Source: Owenia fusiformis
Lineage: Eukaryota > Annelida > Polychaeta > Sabellida > Oweniidae
Assembly (NCBI GenBank): GCA_903813345.2
Contig: CAIIXF020000009.1
Coordinates: 8,982,030 to 9,046,029 of the forward strand
Reading direction: 5' to 3'
Length of the DNA stretch: 64,000 nucleotides
In this document: piece after piece, positions 56,201 through 63,129 of the stretch
Position numbering within the stretch: the stretch's first letter is position 1
Layout of the letters: every line of letters starts with the position of its first letter
Translations under genes and position numbers: made by a program
Notes under the pieces: model-generated
The model's database searches: none
Told to the model about the DNA's origin: nothing
The model's input: the letters and a program-made list of their open reading frames with translations, nothing else

Positions 56201-59200
56201 AGTGTGCCATGCTTAAAGTATTCACATACCAAATATGAACGAAATCGCTCCACCACTTTACGAGTTATAGTAAAATATGTTAAAATATTGGCCATTTTTC
56301 AAAATGGCCGGCTTCTACCAAAGTGTCATTAGACAGTGTGCCATGCTTGTAGTATTCACATATTACCAAATATGAACAAAATCGCTCCACTACTTTTCGA
56401 TCAAGTTACAACAAAAATCACAAAATAACGAGTAAAGGCCGCCATTTTTCAAGATGGCTGCCATGTGCTTCTTTAATATCTACATTTTCTAGCTTTATTA
56501 ATGTCCTTTATAATTTTTTTTACATTTAAAACATATTGCTATTACATTTTTACATATTGTACCTAAATTACTGTAAAATCGGCACTAAAATGGCTGCTGT
56601 TTTTAAATGAGCGGCCATTTTAAAAATTGGCTTTCGAGCAGAACTTCTACCTCCATAGGGTATATGTGTACAAAATATGAACAAAATCGGGCCAATGGTA
56701 TTTCAGTTATTGCCCGGACGGACAGAGGCCATACAATTTTTTTGGGCCCAAAATTCTTTGGGGCCTAAAATTTTTTCCGGGCCCCCTTGAGATCTGCCAG
56801 TGAAAAGTGTTGATATATAAAGTTAACTTACATCCCATTTGTCGTAATCTTTGTTGTACTCCAATAATCGTTGTTTGACGTCATCTCTAACCCCCGTAAC
56901 ATAAAACTGTACTGGATTTACCATACGTCTGTTAGCTGCATAGGAGTGTCCAAGTTGTTTTACAGTTTTGCCAAGATCCTATAACACAGTGAAATTCTTA
57001 ATAAATGATTAGGAAAGGGTTAATTTATTTATAATATGTTTTAAGGTAGAGGAGTCTCTAGTTATAAAGATGTAAATAAATAATATATAAACAAATTGTT
57101 AAACACAGAAATACGAAATTTGGGATTTTGGCTTGAATCAGAAAAAGATGCATTATTTGGACTCTACTCAAAAATGTCTTACATTAGAGTATAATAAAGA
57201 CAAAACCCCCCCCCAAACATGGGCCATTATACATGGAGGTCAGCCCAAAAAAACATTGTATATGTGAATTTGCCCCCCCCCCCCCCCCCTATAACAAAAC
57301 AAGGCACAGATGTGAACAATATCGTACCTAAAACACAGCATTGTGGTCTTGTTGACCAAGAAAGCAAGATGGCCGCAGAAAAGTTAATCAGCTCTAGAAC
57401 TTATCACTGTGTAACATATGTAAAAATTTGAACGGTTTGGCTGGAAACCTGTAGACAAGTCTTGAAAGTGAAGATTTTAGGACAAGAAATCCAAAATGGC
57501 CACCTTAAAATTTACCCAGAATGCCCAAAAACCAATCAGTTCTTGACGTTGATATGTAGAAACATCCCTGAAAATTTCAGATGAATCCCTCAAATGGTTT
57601 GGCTGAAAATCTGTAGACAAGTCTTGAAAGTGAAGATTTTAGGACAGAAAATCCAAAATGGCCACCTTTATTTTAACCAGAATGCCCAAAAACTAATCAG
57701 TTCTTGACGTTGATATGTAGAAACATCCCTGAAAATTTCAGATGAATCCCTCAAAAGGTTTGGCTGGAAACCTGTAGACAAGTCTTGAAAGTAAAGATTT
57801 TAGGACGGAAAATCCAAAATGGCCACCTTAAAATTTACCCAGAATGCCCAAAAACTAATCAGTTATTGATGTTGATATGTAGAAACATCCTTGAAAATTT
57901 CAGATGAATCCCTCAAACGGTTTGGCTGAAAACCTGTAGACAAGTCTTGAAAGTGAAGATTTTAGGACGGAAAATCCAAAATGGCCACCTTAAAATTTAC
58001 CCAGAATGCCCAAAAACTAATCAGTTCTTGACATTGATATGTAGAAACATCCCTGAAAATTTCAGATGAATCCCTCAAATGGTTTGGCTGGAAACCTGTA
58101 GACAAGTCTTGAAAGTGAAGATTTTAGGACGGAAAATCCAAAATGGCCACCTTAAGATTTACCCAGAATGCCCAAAAACTAATCAGTTCTTGACGTTGAT
58201 ATGTAGAAACATCCCTGAAAATTTCAGATGAATCCCACAAATGGTTTGGCTGGAAACCTGTAGACAAGCTGAAAAGTGAGACGCCGCCCGCCCGCCCGCC
58301 GCCCGTCAAGCTGACTACAATATCGTACCTTTTGTTAGGTACGATAAAAATCCAGGATCCATAAATGCTTATGATTCAAAAATGGGAATGTTTAAATTAT
58401 TTGCACTAAATAACATAGATGTCACTTTATAACAGACATTAAACTTAAGAAATGACTATTATTTTGGAGAATTTAGAGATAGAACAAGTACAATTATGGT
58501 CCTCTTTGAATTAGTTGTACTCCCAGTTGTACTGTTAACTTTGCCTATTGAGTATAAAGGTATATTTAAAGATATCGTAATTAGGTACTTAGAAAAGTAA
58601 ATTAAAAGTGGGAGAGTAATCCCCGGGAGTCGAAACATTACACACTAACATTACAGATTCCCTTAAAAATATGTAACTTAACCTCCCTATTGTAGTCAAG
58701 TAAACAGGATGACAAATGCAAATCATGGGTAAGAATATATGAGCCTGGCCATAGGAAACCCGATCTTATCACAAAAATTAAAATTGTGCTACAGAGCCAA
58801 AAGTGTGCCAAAGATTAAAAGGAAAATGTGCTAAATTCAAATCCGTCTTTTTGGTCTATATCTGCAAGGAAAAATTGTTAAAACACAAGCCATGGCTCAT
58901 TTGAAAGGTCTCTTTGTGCTTTTTATGATAAACAGTAAATCAGAATATTGAAAAAATCTGTGATAAGACCCTTTTTCCAATGGACTGGCTCATACGTGCA
59001 TTGAATCTTAACCCTCCCCCACCAAACTGCATTTACTCAAATGTAAGCATACTTTACCTTGGGGGACATATACGAAGAAAATGAGCAATCCACGCATATC
59101 CTCTGCTTGCAGGCACTGGTGGCCATATTGTTGTGTTTCAGTTTCTTTCTTGATGGTTTGTCCCATGGTTCACCTCGTTCTTTAGCCTCTGCTTTCCTTT

Positions 59201-62200
59201 TCTTTAAATTTTCCCTTTCTTTTGCTCTGAAATAAGATCAGATAAACATTTAAATAAATGATATCTAAAATCACATTTGTATCTTTTTCCAGGTTATCTG
59301 TCTAACATGTAATTCACGTGTACATAGCATCATAATGGTGAAATTCATCTTCCATTTAGTTACAAATCCACAATAAAATGTGTATACCATGCCAAATATG
59401 TTATAGGACTAAGATCAGAATCAGATGACAACCCCCTGCGTGACCTTAAAGCCAGACAGGATATCAAAACACAAAGTATTTCAAAACTCTAGGAGTTCAC
59501 AAGGAGGGCAAGTAGGCACTCTCAACTGTCAAACATAAAATAACCTAAGCAATTCTACACCTTTCTTAAAATATTCATAGTTTTCATGTCTTAAAAAAGA
59601 AAATAGATTGGAAAGAGTAGGACCATAATGAATAAAGTAATCAGACGTGTAATCAACTCTCTAAATTGTATACAAATGCCAAAAAACAGGTAGTTAATTC
59701 AAATTTTAGAGAGAAATTGTATGAAAAAGAGTAAATATTACGTACAGGAATGATAACAACAACTGCCAAGAAAAATGGAGCCTATCCTAAAAATAAAACT
59801 TCCCATTTATTACATTTTTATCATTCAAAATTGAATAAGAAAAGATAAAGAAAACAAAAAAGTAAATTAATATAACATATAAAATCTTATAAAACACTAT
59901 TTGCCAAAATACCATGTAGATGCTCTGAATTTTTGAAAACGGAGCAAAATATGCTTGGTTAGTTTAAGCTTTAATCATGGGTAACTTAAGATAGTCTTAC
60001 TGTTGCCATGGTGATTTTGAGATGTTGAGATAACAAACATGTGGTGTTTTAAATGATTTCCAGTAAAGGGAAATAAGAATTTTAAAGCATTCTTAACTTG
60101 ACTCCATAGAATGTTCTATCCATCTCAAACATAAGACTGGAAGTTACCAAAGATAGTTGAAACATATTCAGATGTTTTTTTAATGGGAGCTGCTATCAAG
60201 TCTGGCATCAGGCATTATTTAAAGATATGTCTTACAGTCTGACTGTATAGCAAATATCATAATGGGATCTAGTTTTAGTATCTCTTGGAGTACAAGTATT
60301 TGATGAGAATTTTCTTACCTATCGAAAAGGGGCTTTAACTAGTTGACCCTAAACAGATCCAAGTTATACATGTCTCAACCTCAATTTTGCCTACAATTTC
60401 TGACAAAAGCATATTTTTGTGCTTTTGATGGATCAAAAACAATTATTGTGATTTTAATACTAATATTTTGATAAGACAACACAGAAAGCCCCAGTTATCC
60501 AAACCATTATTTTCCAATGAAAAACAAAGAAAGTGGGTGATCTCGTACAACAGTTTTCCTTCAATCTATTTGCACTGGCATTGCCATACTACAGTGATTT
60601 TTATGGAGAAGGAAAGAGATAAACTTAATGTCCCTTCTTTCAGTTTAATACTTCCAGACATAAAGTTTTTTTATTGCAGTGGGATTAATGCGCCCATAAA
60701 ATAAAAACCAGAACAACGGCAACGCCAAAGCGTAGCGAATCCCATCGAACAGAAATGGCTGGCATTTTTACAAACGAATAGCAAATATCATAAAACAACA
60801 CACCAGAAAGGCCACCATTTGCAAAATGGTTGCTCACTAGCCAAGTTGTCATCAAAAGAAATAATATGCTTTTAAGTAGCCACCTCTAAAATTTTTGAAA
60901 AATCGCACACGTACTTGTAAAATAACACACATAAAAATGGTGGCCATTTTTCAAAATGGCCGACTACTCCCCAAAGTTTTATTAGACAATGTGCAATGCT
61001 TAAAGTATTCACATATCAAATATGAACAAAATCGCTCCACTACTTTTCGAGTTATAGTAAAATATGTTAAAATGGCGGCCATTTTTCAAAATGGCCACCT
61101 TCTACCAAAAGTGTCACAGGACAGTGTGCCATGCTTATAGTATTCACATACCAAATATGAACAAAATCGCTCCACTACTTTTCGAGTTATAGTAAAATAC
61201 GTTAAAATGGCGGCCATTTTTCAAATTTTTTTTCAAAATGGCCACCTTCTACCAAAAGTGTCATAGGACAGTGTGCCATGTTTATAGTATTCACATACCA
61301 AATATGAACAAAATCGCTCCACTACTTTTCGAGTTATAGTAAAATATGTTAAAATGTCGGCCATTTTTCAAAATTTATTTCAAAATGGCCGCCTTCTACC
61401 AAAAGTGTCATAGGACAGTGTGCCATGGTTATAGTATTCACATACCAAATATGAACAAAATCGCTACACTACTTTTCGAGTTATAGTAAAATACGTTAAA
61501 ATGGCCGCCATTTTTCAAAATGGCCGCCTTCTACCAAAAGTGTCTTTAGACAGTGTGCAATGCTTATAGTATTCACATAACAAATATGAACAAAATCGCT
61601 CCACTATTTTTTGAGTTACAGCAAAAATCGTAAAATGACGATTAAAGGTCGCCATTTTTCAAGATGGCTGCCATGTGCTTCTCTAATATGTACATTTGTA
61701 GCATTATTAATGTCCTTTATAAATTTTTTACATTGAAAACATATTGCTATTACAGTTTTACATATTGCACCTAAATTACTGTAAAATCGGCACTAAAATG
61801 GCCGCCATTTTGAAATGAGCGGCCATTTTGAAAATCGGCTTTCGAGCAGAACTTCTACCCCCATAGGGTATATGTGTACAAAATATGAACAAAATCGGGC
61901 CAACGGTATTTGAGTTATTGCCCGGACGGACAGACGGACGGATGGACGTACGTACGTACGTACGTACGGATGGACGTACGTACGGACGGACGTACATACG
62001 GACGGACGGACGGACGGAGGCGTTCCCTATATCCCTCCGAACTTCGTTCGATGGGATAATAATGACCTCTTCTTCCAAGGATGGTTCAGCCCAATACAAT
62101 TGCTCTTAAAGTATATTAATGCAACATCAAACAGCTGGCATATCAAATATCAACACATGCCACCAGTTTCAACCAGTTTCAAACAAAGAAGAACAAGTAA

Positions 62201-63126
62201 TAATTTTTAAAAAAGGTACCCTTTGGCAAGAGAATGACTTAGATTCTCTGAAAGGAGCATCATTTCCTCACACTACAGGGGTGACATTAGAATTTCTCAC
62301 AACAGGCTAAAATAATGAAAACAATTGGCAAAATTGATGGAAATCGTTAATCTTATATGGAAAAGTTGAAAAGTCCCTAAAACAACAACAGGCAATTTTG
62401 TAAAAACAACAGGTGAAAATCGCTTGTTGCCTGCTCCTAATGAAACCCCTGCACTATTTGGTACTTTGGGAAGCTACATGCACAGTCATTGTATAGCTGC
62501 CTTAGATCAAATGTGTTTGAGGCTGCATTAGGAATGGGGGGGGGGGGGGGGGGTGTTGTTAAACTACCTAAACTACCTTACTACACTTAAATACTCCTGA
62601 AACCAATTGATTTTAAAATTACATAGATGCTTATATTACCTCTTTTCAAGTTTTAATGAGTCCCACTTCAACCGTTTCTGCATTTTCTTCATTTGTTTTT
62701 TAGACATTGGTTTTGGTGATAAACTAGTTTCTGATTTCTCTTTTGATACATCAATTTCAAGATCACCATCTTCTTTAGTCTCTTCATCTTTATCCATGGG
62801 GTTTTTAGTATCACCAAATGGTGCATCTACTTTTGGAATTTCTTCTTGTTGGCATGCACCAACATTGTCTTGTTGGTTATCAATTGTTTCAGTGTCTTTT
62901 TGCTGTGATTGTGTATTTGGTCCACTAGTTGCCCCATTTGTTTTGGGGTTAACATTTTCTAGAGCCTCTGTCCCACAATATTCTGCGTCTTTGGATTCAT
63001 CCTTTGTCTCATCTTGCTTAACCTCATTATCAGAACATACTTTCTTCTGGTCAATCCTCCCATCTTTATCATCGTATAAAAATTTCGGATCAGCCTGACT
63101 TTCCATTTTGTGAAATTTTACAAAAT
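35069..63126 (-). CDS. TRMT10A: tRNA (guanine-9-N1) methyltransferase, TRMT10A-like, six coding exons
   Basis: Trm10 enzymes are SPOUT-fold methyltransferases that use S-adenosylmethionine to make m1G at position 9 of tRNA; TRMT10A acts in nucleus and cytosol. Six exons (62640-63126, 59058-59226, 56832-56978, 54465-54611, 35642-35747, 35069-35268) join with GT-AG sites and compatible phases into about 411 residues. The N-terminal 150 are acidic and disordered and end [16 protein letters not shown], as in TRMT10A. A Lys-rich helix follows, then [30 protein letters not shown], the SPOUT motif [13 protein letters not shown] with the conserved Asp, [19 protein letters not shown] and [15 protein letters not shown]. 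Human TRMT10A is 339 residues; the excess is in the N-terminal tail. The start at 63106 is the first ATG in its exon, 20 bp after an acceptor, so at least one untranslated exon lies upstream. TRMT10B is a less likely alternative. Confidence 0.93.
35642..35747 (-). CDS. TRMT10A: TRMT10A-like coding exon 5
   Basis: 106 bp after 'acacattgcag', ending CATG|GTAAGA in phase 1. It encodes [20 protein letters not shown] and [14 protein letters not shown]. It is 18.7 kb away from exon 4. Confidence 0.92.
36266..36427 (+). CDS. Possible terminal exon, unknown, inside the large TRMT10A intron
   Basis: Acceptor 'aaatgtttcaacag' then 53 open codons to [35 protein letters not shown] and [15 protein letters not shown]. 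It runs opposite to TRMT10A. No family recognised and no upstream exon assigned. Confidence 0.3.
   Translation, partial: EGYEFYLAHKWAVKVYSVMKQPGYRVKVEHVARNCSFIGTIIRHPREKLARIV
36691..37233 (+). mobile_element. LTR, family 2, copy 2
   Basis: 543 bp aligned with 17273-17806, TGTTATCC to GGTTTCA, followed by 'ctggtgccgtt'. Confidence 0.75.
37302..37397 (+). repeat. 16-bp minisatellite, six units
   Basis: Units vary around 'acgacagcgtgcagag'; the central four are nearly identical, the outer two diverged. GC-rich and just after the family 2 primer site. Confidence 0.9.
37648..38911 (+). repeat. Dispersed repeat A, copy 3 (full)
   Basis: Aligned with 18970-20236 throughout. It follows a family 2 LTR, as copy 2 does. 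Confidence 0.9.
38920..39780. other. AT-rich spacer with a short direct repeat
   Basis: 'tttcttaaaggccggttcta' occurs near 39259 and again near 39349. Nothing else supported. Confidence 0.6.
39786..40235 (-). CDS. Unknown frame of up to 149 codons
   Basis: The part from the internal Met near 40127 ([20 protein letters not shown], then [20 protein letters not shown] and [14 protein letters not shown]) has coding-like composition, Pro/Ser/Trp content and locally higher GC; the first 35 codons are weaker. It lies in the TRMT10A large intron on the same strand. Not recognised; a retroelement gag fragment is possible. Confidence 0.35.
   Translation of the reverse strand: MDSFNLKTLTVVLCDIKYKSICNHSKLPGKQIHNDMPVSPASTLAYGCDSPEIMELDDRTSSAQLKRVNQEPSPWLVYSPKQYWMQQFSLENRSQTPSWESTPPSLVGASAHRAIHRVRAEIWARELHKKLRLAKKSLNAPTNTTVRTG
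40318..40380 (+). CDS. Possible 63-bp basic exon
   Basis: Flanked by 'atatgatttcag' and AG|GTGAGC, both good sites. One frame gives [20 protein letters not shown], strongly basic. Partners not identified. Confidence 0.25.
41351..41552 (+). repeat. 102-bp tandem duplication
   Basis: 'ggcaaaaatagagccaaccc' starts at 41351 and 41453; both units end in 'aaatttttaacctcaac'. Confidence 0.9.
41981..42029. repeat. Perfect 18-bp hairpin
   Basis: Arms 41981-41998 (agagtgtctgtttcacca) and 42012-42029 pair without mismatch; the loop is 13 nt. The surrounding sequence is related to 45640-45800 and 48600-48770. Confidence 0.95.
42046..42895. other. Spacer with promoter-like words and LINE-like 3' region
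   Basis: 42046-42085 resembles 16252-16290 ('ttcttctatgg...gagcattcttgatca'). 'ggtatataac' near 42369 is TATA-like. From about 42825 sequence related to LINE ORF2 ends begins in broken frames. Confidence 0.35.
42896..43114 (+). pseudogene. LINE ORF2 C-terminal fragment
   Basis: Reads [14 protein letters not shown], then [17 protein letters not shown] and [12 protein letters not shown]. The pattern H.RNTR....L......LWN.L...I.......FK..L..YL is the usual C-terminal end of LINE reverse transcriptase proteins in animals. The frame upstream is broken by a stop. Confidence 0.65.
43502..43921 (+). pseudogene. Mutator-like transposase domain fragment
   Basis: The frame reads [40 protein letters not shown], then [13 protein letters not shown] and [14 protein letters not shown], ending [16 protein letters not shown]. 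The order D..Y(D/N)..........A......EN.T....I....K..C, a Cys/His cluster, E..(M/W)......L, Y.TTDGD is that of the animal Mutator-like transposase domain, whose Asp residues are catalytic. The Asp of TTDGD is kept. Upstream and downstream parts are missing; probably a fragment or single exon. Confidence 0.65.
44031..44236 (+). mobile_element. LTR family 1, 3' part, plus five bases of primer site
   Basis: Starts at 'ataaaagagattg', the TATA box of the full LTR, after an A run, and ends CTGTAACA then 'cttgg', where similarity stops. Confidence 0.85.
44362..44769 (+). CDS. Unknown 135-residue protein, GC-rich frame
   Basis: ATG three bases after an acceptor-like 'caatttttgaatag'. The product has a mixed N half ([20 protein letters not shown]), an acidic middle ([16 protein letters not shown]), a short coiled-coil-like heptad ([14 protein letters not shown]) and a hydrophobic, Gly-containing end ([17 protein letters not shown]), possibly membrane-active or oligomerising. 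GC is well above the flanks. Not recognised. Small virus-like or mobile-element accessory protein is one possibility. Confidence 0.45.
   Translation: MSLPTRNETMEVLITNRGFRPQVTGSGLTVLRYNFDAGPQAVFRGDSIHYMSALHQELQWWRDILILFDEDCEDGFLYSDEYRLYTSEVGDRIINLEDRISALEEWGSTFLRTLVGEIGGVLAPMVLAGFFRVLR
44780..45640. other. No feature recognised
   Basis: AT-rich intronic DNA. 45420-45560 is related to 41560-41700 (words 'ttatttctatcaatca' and 'aaactttaggctac'). Confidence 0.45.
46237..46290 (+). promoter_or_regulatory. Putative promoter of the 80-codon family, copy 1
   Basis: ATTGG (an inverted CCAAT box) at 46239-46243 and TATAAAAG at 46283-46290, 40 bp apart. The same pair stands at 48998 and 49042, before another copy. 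Conserved spacing supports function. Confidence 0.45.
46620..46802 (+). pseudogene. 80-codon family, copy 1, inactivated
   Basis: Starts [14 protein letters not shown]; codon 15 is TAG through a single G-to-T change. The rest stays in frame up to KRKLV, then stops. Same 5' leader as the other copies (tatataaactttatatttccaga). Confidence 0.7.
46816..46968 (+). pseudogene. Gag zinc-knuckle fragment
   Basis: Fifty codons from ATG 46816: [20 protein letters not shown] then [18 protein letters not shown], a C-x2-C-x4-H-x4-C knuckle as in retroelement nucleocapsid. GC-rich. It follows the broken family copy directly and precedes repeat D. Confidence 0.7.
47030..47368 (+). repeat. Dispersed repeat D, copy 2
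   Basis: Aligned with 18074-18404. Confidence 0.9.
47680..47922 (+). CDS. 80-codon family, copy 2, intact, unknown function
   Basis: ATG directly after 'atatttccaga', which could be a splice acceptor, with a TATA-like 'tatataaac' 25-30 bp upstream. The product is [18 protein letters not shown], then [20 protein letters not shown], a Ser/Gly turn ([14 protein letters not shown]) and APLWKLQKI. It is charged, with no signal or membrane segment. Of the other copies, 49389 is intact, 48040 has an in-frame internal deletion and 46620 has one stop codon. Not recognised. Confidence 0.5.
   Translation: MCDKELKYAKEEQIEEETITEIYTREGLNVIELNYFRFDLIFQDLNTHMSLSGSIKRKLVFEGESYKQAPLWKLQKIMPC
48040..48189 (+). 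CDS. 80-codon family, copy 3, short form of 49 codons
   Basis: Same start ([17 protein letters not shown]) fused in frame to the second half ([20 protein letters not shown]...LQKLQ); 93 bp are missing relative to copy 4. The frame is maintained. Confidence 0.45.
   Translation: MCDKELKYAKEEQIEEEIYVSSTGSITRKLVFERESYIPAPLWKLQKLQ
48676..48756. repeat. Perfect 26-bp hairpin
   Basis: Arms 48676-48701 (ggagcatctgtttcaccact...) and 48731-48756 pair over 26 bp with no mismatch around a 29-nt loop. A broken relative lies at about 45717-45790. Confidence 0.95.
48998..49049 (+). promoter_or_regulatory. Putative promoter of the 80-codon family, copy 4
   Basis: ATTGG at 48998-49002 and TATAAAAG at 49042-49049, as at 46237. 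The downstream leader is alike for more than 300 bp up to the frame at 49389. Confidence 0.45.
49389..49631 (+). CDS. 80-codon family, copy 4, intact
   Basis: Same N half as copy 2; the second half differs by in-frame substitutions and small balanced indels ([35 protein letters not shown]). Its own upstream promoter-like pair is at 48998. Confidence 0.5.
   Translation: MCDKELKYAKEEQIEEETITEIYTREGLNIIQINYFRFDLKYQDLNKPIYVSSTGSITRKLVFERESYIPAPLLKLQKLQ
49735..50100 (+). repeat. Module M with HW-containing frame, copy 1
   Basis: 'catcacgatattcattgggttgc' ([13 protein letters not shown]) followed by about 150 bp and 'gatttacatgaaatatttat...' ([11 protein letters not shown] in the intact copy). 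Order and sequence match 52510-52850. Frames are broken here. Confidence 0.7.
50469..52420 (+). repeat. Three tandem units of about 637-655 bp
   Basis: 'ctgaggatcaacacct' starts at 50469, 51106 and 51758. Each unit has a leader ending 'ctctatatttgcagg', an ATG (MI-KQIGLEL), a LINE-like zinc segment, and module M. At 50455-50480 a perfect 11-bp inverted repeat (gttgatcctca) marks the start of the array. Confidence 0.85.
51475..51605 (+). pseudogene. LINE-type C-terminal Cys-His segment in the tandem unit
   Basis: Reads ICQIC, one stop, then [19 protein letters not shown]. CxxC...EDE.HFLL.C is the C-terminal zinc motif of LINE ORF2 proteins, as in the 10.3-kb LINE (CKYC...EDEFHFIIEC). Related segments are at about 50825-50900 and 52120-52215 with frameshifts. 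Confidence 0.6.
52264..52563 (+). CDS. Unknown 99-residue frame with HW motif
   Basis: The best preserved version of the module: [36 protein letters not shown], then [18 protein letters not shown] and [19 protein letters not shown]. The order 'I.N...(H)HW.A.....(Y)' recalls the catalytic His-Trp block of adenain/Ulp1-like cysteine proteases found in Polintons and related elements, but the expected Asp, Gln and Cys blocks are not visible in frame. Speculative; it may equally be the end of a LINE protein, since the zinc segment lies just upstream. Confidence 0.3.
   Translation: MTSDFQYIHPCHIFKSAYNSGCYIIDLHDIFINWEKEGLISISWFLQCSINSIMHAVMWFCPEEAIISNIPEHNKPFSIINMHHDLHWVAIFRSFFAYF
53060..54460 (+). 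other. Intronic DNA with two weak coding-like frames
   Basis: 53686-53919 ([20 protein letters not shown] and [20 protein letters not shown]) and a 35-codon frame at about 54069-54181 ([18 protein letters not shown]) have coding-like composition but no family. 53335-53420 has repeated 'atccac(a/t)' words. Plus strand, opposite to TRMT10A. Confidence 0.2.
54465..54611 (-). CDS. TRMT10A: TRMT10A-like coding exon 4
   Basis: 147 bp (49 codons, phase 0) with donor AAG|GTATGC. It encodes [15 protein letters not shown] and [15 protein letters not shown], including the knot motif and the conserved Asp of the active site. Confidence 0.93.
55230..56400 (+). repeat. Tandem array of about 135-bp units (about 8 copies)
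   Basis: Units start at about 55477, 55612, 55745, 55880, 56015, 56150 and 56286. The core 'ggcggccatttttcaaaatg' is part of a palindrome, and 'tgtgccatgcttatagtatt' and 'accaaatatgaacaaaatcg' recur. In TRMT10A intron 3. Open frames here are only translated repeat. Confidence 0.95.
56832..56978 (-). CDS. TRMT10A: TRMT10A-like coding exon 3
   Basis: 147 bp (49 codons, phase 0 at both ends) with donor GAT|GTAAGT. It encodes [20 protein letters not shown] and NPVQFYVTG, the conserved early part of the SPOUT domain. Confidence 0.93.
57440..58345 (+). repeat. Tandem array of 161-162-bp units (about 5 copies)
   Basis: 'gtagacaag' recurs at 57451, 57613, 57774, 57936, 58098 and 58260. Each unit has 'aaaatccaaaatggccacct'. 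The array ends with a (gccc)n-type GC-rich stretch and 'tatcgtacc' inverted words (58320-58346); 'atatcgtacct' also stands before the array at about 57322. Confidence 0.95.
58350..59050. other. TRMT10A intron, nothing recognised
   Basis: AT-rich intronic sequence without visible repeats or coding frames. Confidence 0.5.
59058..59226 (-). CDS. TRMT10A: TRMT10A-like coding exon 2
   Basis: 169 bp between 'cttatttcag' and AAG|GTAAAG. It continues the basic helix ([19 protein letters not shown]) and enters the catalytic domain with [12 protein letters not shown]. Confidence 0.9.
59230..60725. other. TRMT10A intron, nothing recognised
   Basis: AT-rich; no repeat shared within the window, no credible coding frame. 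Confidence 0.5.
60730..61920 (+). repeat. Second array of the 135-bp unit (about 5 copies) with tail
   Basis: Same units and same order of tail sequence as 55230-56790: after the last unit both arrays continue 'agatggctgccatgtgcttct' and 'aatcgggccaa'. Two units here have short insertions in the palindromic core. Confidence 0.95.
61921..62030 (+). repeat. (GGAC)n/(GTAC)n simple repeat
   Basis: Tetranucleotide tract at the end of the array tail. The translated Val-Arg-Pro-Ser frame on the minus strand is an artefact. Confidence 0.95.
62100..62630. other. TRMT10A intron with a poly-G tract
   Basis: An 18-base G run at about 62537-62554; otherwise unremarkable. Confidence 0.5.
62640..63126 (-). 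CDS. TRMT10A: TRMT10A-like coding exon 1
   Basis: The acceptor 'gttcttttttcatttcag' precedes 63126. After 20 nt of leader, ATG is at 63106-63104. It encodes 155 residues plus two bases; donor AG|GTAATA. The product is acidic (Asp/Glu/Lys/Gln rich) and ends in the conserved Lys-rich [14 protein letters not shown] block. Confidence 0.9.
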
Positions 63127-63129
63127 CTG

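Noticed and set aside
56015-56332. 105-codon frame with a repeating FQNGHLLPK pattern
   Set aside because: Pure translation of the 135-bp tandem unit; the frame breaks in most units.
55230-58345. CRISPR-like regularity of the tandem arrays
   Set aside because: Units are contiguous with no unique spacers, and the DNA is eukaryotic.
61776-62109. Frames rich in [11 protein letters not shown] or RTDGRTDG
   Set aside because: Translated tetranucleotide repeat.
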